From Bog-473 sp963783245 (GTDB lineage Bacteria; Actinomycetota; Acidimicrobiia; Acidimicrobiales; RAAP-2), in contig CAWAMS010000002.1 in NCBI GenBank assembly GCA_963783245.1, forward strand, positions 124,001 through 188,000: a DNA stretch of 64,000 nucleotides. The letters are read 5' to 3'. The notes under the pieces were generated by a model. It saw only the letters and a list, made by a program, of their open reading frames with translations, made no database searches and was not told the DNA's origin. The position numbers and the translations under genes are program-made. This document shows, in pieces, positions 60,568 through 64,000 of the stretch (the stretch's first letter is position 1; the number at the start of each line of letters is the position of its first letter).

Positions 60568-61356
60568 ATGAGTGCCGACAGACCTTCCGTGGACGCCGCC
60601 GTCAATCAGCCGGGGGGAGCGATCTCGTCAACGCTTCCGGCCGCCCGGGCCATCGATCTCTCGAAAATTTACGGCAAGGGCGACGCGGTGGTCCATGCCC
60701 TCGATGACATAAGCGTCGAATTCGAGAGTGGCCGCTTCACCGCGGTGATGGGCCCGTCGGGTTCGGGGAAGTCGACGCTCATGCATTGCATGGCCGGACT
60801 CGATACACCGACCTCGGGTCGCACCTTCGTAGGCGAGCGGGAGATCGGGAACCTCGATGATGCCGGTCTCACGCAGATGCGGCGAGACCAGATCGGATTC
60901 GTCTTCCAGTCGTTCAACCTGATTCCGACGCTGACGGCCCGGGAGAACATCACACTTCCCTGCGATCTGGCCAAGACGACATTCGATCAGGGATGGTTCG
61001 ACTACCTGGTCGACCAACTCGGAATCGGCAACCGGCTTTCGCATCGCCCGAGCGAGATGTCCGGCGGTCAGCAACAGCGCGTGGCGTGCGCGAGGGCGCT
61101 CATCGCACGACCTGACCTGATTTTTGCCGATGAGCCGACGGGCAATCTCGATTCGAATTCGTCAGCCGAAATGCTGGAGTTCCTGCGCAGATCGGTGACC
61201 GACATGAACCAATCCATCGTCATGGTCACCCACGACGCGCGCGGAGCGGCCTACGCCGACCGCGTGGTGTTCCTGGCCGATGGCTCAGTCGTCGATGAGA
61301 TTCTGTCGCCCACCGCGGATTCCGTGCTCGAACACATGAAGCAATTGGGCGGCTGA
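60568..61356 (+). CDS. ABC transporter ATP-binding protein (MacB/LolD type)
   Basis: 262 residues. Walker A GPSGSGKST, Q-loop GFVFQSFNLIPTLTARENI, signature MSGGQQQRVACARAL and Walker B LIFADEPTGNLD are those of the MacB/LolD/FtsE group, whose permeases work by mechanotransmission. Start ATG 60568; ATG 60559 and TTG 60532 are alternatives. The permease gene follows one base after the stop. Confidence 0.93.
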   Translation: MSADRPSVDAAVNQPGGAISSTLPAARAIDLSKIYGKGDAVVHALDDISVEFESGRFTAVMGPSGSGKSTLMHCMAGLDTPTSGRTFVGEREIGNLDDAGLTQMRRDQIGFVFQSFNLIPTLTARENITLPCDLAKTTFDQGWFDYLVDQLGIGNRLSHRPSEMSGGQQQRVACARALIARPDLIFADEPTGNLDSNSSAEMLEFLRRSVTDMNQSIVMVTHDARGAAYADRVVFLADGSVVDEILSPTADSVLEHMKQLGG

Positions 61357-61357
61357 G

Positions 61358-63901
61358 GTGAAGAGGGTTGTATTCCGGGGCTTGTTGGCCCATAAGTTGC
61401 GTCTGGCGTTGACCGCACTGGCCATCGTGCTCGGGGTCACGTTCATCTCCGGGACGCTGGTCCTCACCGACACCTTGCACAGCACCTTCAACACACTGTT
61501 CGGCCATATCTATCAGAACGTCGATTTCGAGATCCGTGGCAAGGCGGCGTTCTCGGACACAGGCGCAGGTGCGAGTGCGAGTGCGGTGCGTAAGCCAGTC
61601 CCTCAGTCGATTGCGACCACCGTGCGCCAGATACCCGGCGTGGAGTACGCCGATGGGACGGTGAGCGGTTACGCGCAATTCGTGGCCCCCGACGGGAAGG
61701 CCATCAGCAATGGTGGTGCTCCGACCTTGGGGTTGTCGTACGACGTCGATTCTCAGCTCTCGGCCCTCACCCTTGCCTCCGGCAACGCCCCGACCTCACG
61801 GCATGACGTGGTGATGGACGCCGGCACTGCGCAGAAGTACCACTTCGCGGTGGGTGAGCAGGTCCGGGTTCTCCTGGCGGGCCCTCCGCAGACGTTCACC
61901 ATCAGCGGAATCGTGAAATTCGGCACGGCGAACAATCTGGCCGGCGCGACCATTGCCGCCTTCGAGCTCCCCACGGCGCAGCGGCTCTTTGGGCAGGTCG
62001 GTCACTACCAGGCCATCGATGTCCGCACCTCACCAGGGGCGGACAAGGCGACCGTGCAACACGCGATCGCCGCGGTCCTCCCGAGGGGAGTGGAAGTGGT
62101 GACCGGGCAGACCGTGGCGAACGAGCAGTCCAATGACATCAATCAAGCGCTGGGTTTCTTCTCCACCGCTCTCCTGGTGTTCGCCTTCATCTCGCTGTTC
62201 GTCGGGGGATTCACCATTTTCAACACGTTCTCCATCACCGTGGGACAGCGCACGCGCGAGCTCGCGCTGTTGCGCATCGTGGGTGCCAGTCGGCGGCAGG
62301 TCTTCCGGTCGGTACTGGCCGAGGCACTCATTTTGGGCACCGTGGCCTCGTTGATCGGGATCGGCCTCGGGGTGTTGGCCGCGATCGGGCTCGAGGCCCT
62401 CTTCAAGGGCCTGGGCATCACCCTGCCGTCGGGGTCCTTGATCTTCGAAGGGCGCACGGTCGTCGTCGCGTTGCTCGTGGGCGTCGGGGTCACCCTGATC
62501 TCGGCGATCAGCCCGGCGCGGCGTGCGGTGCGGATCCCTCCGGTCGCCGCACTGGCCGATCACCGAACCGATGAGCAGGAATCGTCGCGGCGAAGGATCG
62601 TCGTCGGGTCGGTGTTCGCCGTCGTCGGCGTAGCCCTCCTGGTCTTGGGGTTGACCGAGCCCGCCATACAACTGGTCGGGGTCGGTGCCGTTGCCCTGTT
62701 CATCGGGATCGGCATGTTGGCCCCGGTGGTGGCTCGGCCGATGGCGAGCGTGATCGGAAGGCCTCTCGCGCGGATTCTGGGGATCTCGGGAAAGCTCGGC
62801 CGGCAGAATTCCATGCGCAGCCCCCGGCGCACGGCGCAGACGGCTTCGGCCCTCATGGTCGGGCTGGCGCTGGTCTCGACCATCGCCGTGTTCGGCGCCT
62901 CCCTCTCCAAGTCCGTCACCAGCAGCGTCGATTCTGCGATCAGTGCCAGTTACATCGTCACGAGCTCGGCCCAGGGCGGTGCCGGAGAATTCAGCGGGTC
63001 GGTGGCGAGCGTTGCAGCAGCGCTGCCGGGCGTCACATCCGTCTCCACGGTCTATCAGGGGACGTTTGCGATACGGGGCTCGCTGGCCAATCTGACGGCG
63101 GTTTCCACCAGAGAGCTCTCGTCGACGGTGATTCTCCGCATGCAGAGTGGAGCCGGCGCATCCGCCCTCGCCGCCGGGGAGTTGCTCATCGACACCAATA
63201 CCGCGACCACCAAACATCTGGCGGTCGGCTCGATCGTGCCGGTCACGTTCGCCCAGACCGGCACGGGGACCCTGCGCGTCGGCGGGATCTTCCAACCCAA
63301 CGCCCTCATCGGGAGTTACCTGGTCGGGGATCGGTACTTCCTGGACCATTTCAACAATCCGTTGCCTGTGGCCGTCCTCTTGCAGACGAGGAACGACGGG
63401 CAGATCACGACGAGCGTGGTGAAGCACGGTCTGCGGGCCTATCCCAATCTGAAGGTCCAGACTCGGGCCGGTTTTGAGATGTCGCAGCGGGCCCAAGTCA
63501 ACCAACTCCTGGCGCTGGTCTATGCCCTCTTGGCTTTGGCCGTGGTGATCGCCCTTATCGGCATCGTGAACACGCTCATGCTCTCGGTCTTCGAGCGCAC
63601 CCACGAGATCGGGCTCCTGCGCGCGGTGGGCATGAAGCGGCGACAGGTGCGGGCAATGATTCGCTCGGAGTCGGTCATTCTGGCCGTGTTCGGCGCCATC
63701 ATCGGCATTCTCGTCGGCACCGCCCTCGGCACCGCCTTTTCGGCGTCGCTCAAGCAGCAGGGCATCACCGACATCGTGATCCCGGCCGGCAGTCTGGTGA
63801 TCTTTTTGATCCTGGCCGCGCTGCTCGGCCTCGGTGCGGCGAGTTGGCCCGCTCGGCGCGCGGGCAAGCTGGACGTTCTGACAGCTATCGCGACGGATTG
63901 A
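61358..63901 (+). CDS. FtsX-like (MacB-type) ABC permease with two FtsX domains
   Basis: 847 residues. An N-terminal helix (LRLALTALAIVLGVTFISGT), an outer MacB-type domain (about 45-250), three helices with the FtsX signature QRTRELALLRIVGASRRQVF, a central helix pair (about 410-450), a second outer domain and a final triple-helix FtsX unit with ERTHEIGLLRAVGMKRRQVR. Typical of actinobacterial permeases that export lipids, peptides or drive envelope signalling. GTG 61358. Ends 10 bases before a strong hairpin. Confidence 0.92.
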   Translation: MKRVVFRGLLAHKLRLALTALAIVLGVTFISGTLVLTDTLHSTFNTLFGHIYQNVDFEIRGKAAFSDTGAGASASAVRKPVPQSIATTVRQIPGVEYADGTVSGYAQFVAPDGKAISNGGAPTLGLSYDVDSQLSALTLASGNAPTSRHDVVMDAGTAQKYHFAVGEQVRVLLAGPPQTFTISGIVKFGTANNLAGATIAAFELPTAQRLFGQVGHYQAIDVRTSPGADKATVQHAIAAVLPRGVEVVTGQTVANEQSNDINQALGFFSTALLVFAFISLFVGGFTIFNTFSITVGQRTRELALLRIVGASRRQVFRSVLAEALILGTVASLIGIGLGVLAAIGLEALFKGLGITLPSGSLIFEGRTVVVALLVGVGVTLISAISPARRAVRIPPVAALADHRTDEQESSRRRIVVGSVFAVVGVALLVLGLTEPAIQLVGVGAVALFIGIGMLAPVVARPMASVIGRPLARILGISGKLGRQNSMRSPRRTAQTASALMVGLALVSTIAVFGASLSKSVTSSVDSAISASYIVTSSAQGGAGEFSGSVASVAAALPGVTSVSTVYQGTFAIRGSLANLTAVSTRELSSTVILRMQSGAGASALAAGELLIDTNTATTKHLAVGSIVPVTFAQTGTGTLRVGGIFQPNALIGSYLVGDRYFLDHFNNPLPVAVLLQTRNDGQITTSVVKHGLRAYPNLKVQTRAGFEMSQRAQVNQLLALVYALLALAVVIALIGIVNTLMLSVFERTHEIGLLRAVGMKRRQVRAMIRSESVILAVFGAIIGILVGTALGTAFSASLKQQGITDIVIPAGSLVIFLILAALLGLGAASWPARRAGKLDVLTAIATD

Positions 63902-63910
63902 CAATTGGAC

Positions 63911-63947
63911 GAGCCCGGAGGGCCTCAAAGGCGACCTTTCCGGGCTC
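63911..63947 (+). terminator. strong hairpin after the FtsX-like permease
   Basis: Perfect 9-base arms GAGCCCGGA (63911-63919) and TCCGGGCTC (63939-63947), 19-base loop, 10 bases after the stop. No T run. The remaining bases to 64000 show nothing else. Confidence 0.6.
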
Positions 63948-64000
63948 GATCCGGCGGATGGACCGGGCGGGCAGCCCGGTGAACCTCAGCCTTTGACGGA

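Noticed and set aside
62030..63928. A 632-codon open frame antisense to the FtsX-like permease
   Set aside because: Rich in Arg, Asp, His and Gln, typical of the complementary frame of a GC-rich gene; no ribosome site and no known domain.
1..64000. tRNA/rRNA genes, CRISPR arrays, insertion sequences, attachment sites
   Set aside because: None could be recognised by reading; no repeated spacers, transposase or integrase genes, or cloverleaf sequences were noticed. A dedicated scan could still find a tRNA.

Overview
The window is a gene-dense, high-GC bacterial segment. Everything points to an actinobacterium (Actinomycetota): many GTG and TTG starts, stop/start overlaps of the ATGA and GTGA type, a SARP/AfsR-like regulator, a DtxR/IdeR-type regulator, mycobacterial-style P450, amidohydrolase, lipid-transfer thiolase and ketosteroid-dehydrogenase genes, and homologues of UbiA/DprE1/DprE2. 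Gene content without mycolic-acid genes would suit a member of Acidimicrobiia or a relative, but this placement is inference. I saw no tRNA, rRNA, CRISPR, insertion sequence or phage gene.

Layout. 84-7450: a catabolic block (crotonase, acyl-CoA ligase, two amidohydrolases, P450, 2-oxoglutarate oxygenase). 7674-12290: a minus-strand block with a patatin-like hydrolase, two proteins of unknown function and an MpaB/DUF2236 oxygenase-like protein, facing a 1182-residue SARP-ATPase regulator (12508-16056). 16296-20222: four genes fused by GTGA overlaps (DegT aminotransferase, sugar epimerase, polysaccharide deacetylase, MGDG-synthase-like glycosyltransferase), ending at a hairpin shared with a DMT permease. 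21365-23593: ECF sigma factor and zinc anti-sigma factor, divergent from a secreted beta-propeller protein. 23720-27795: YtrA-type GntR regulator with an ABC exporter, then a PadR regulator with a membrane protein, then a DUF1905 protein.

28539-39270 is the most distinctive part: a nearly gap-free plus-strand run that joins a flavin/heme/iron-sulfur electron-transfer module (small anchored protein, ApbE, ferric-reductase-like protein, NuoF-like protein, 3Fe-4S ferredoxin) to a decaprenylphosphoryl-arabinose module (UbiA, DprE1, DprE2) bracketed by two phosphodiester-glycosidase-family proteins, and followed by an amidase-like protein with an altered zinc site and a convergent PimA-like glycosyltransferase.

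39278-54733: glycosyltransferase, DUF2252 protein, a second DMT permease, then a second catabolic block (thiolase with a frameshift, Zn-ribbon/OB-fold partner, FAH-family hydrolase, ketosteroid-dehydrogenase-like flavoprotein, cupin, zinc alcohol dehydrogenase, sulfotransferase) with a DtxR-type regulator inside it, and small regulator operons (ArsR with SRPBCC; TetR with GNAT). 54826-63901: two MFS exporters each next to a TetR gene, a small membrane protein, a DUF4118 protein and a MacB-like ABC ATPase/permease pair that ends at a strong hairpin.

Several genes look broken: the thiolase (frameshift near 44241), the second glycosidase (frameshift near 37931), a membrane-protein remnant at 27803-28192, and possibly the DUF4118 gene, whose reading frame runs through a terminator. 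Raw reads are needed to tell real lesions from sequence errors. All family assignments come from reading motifs by eye; no database search was run.
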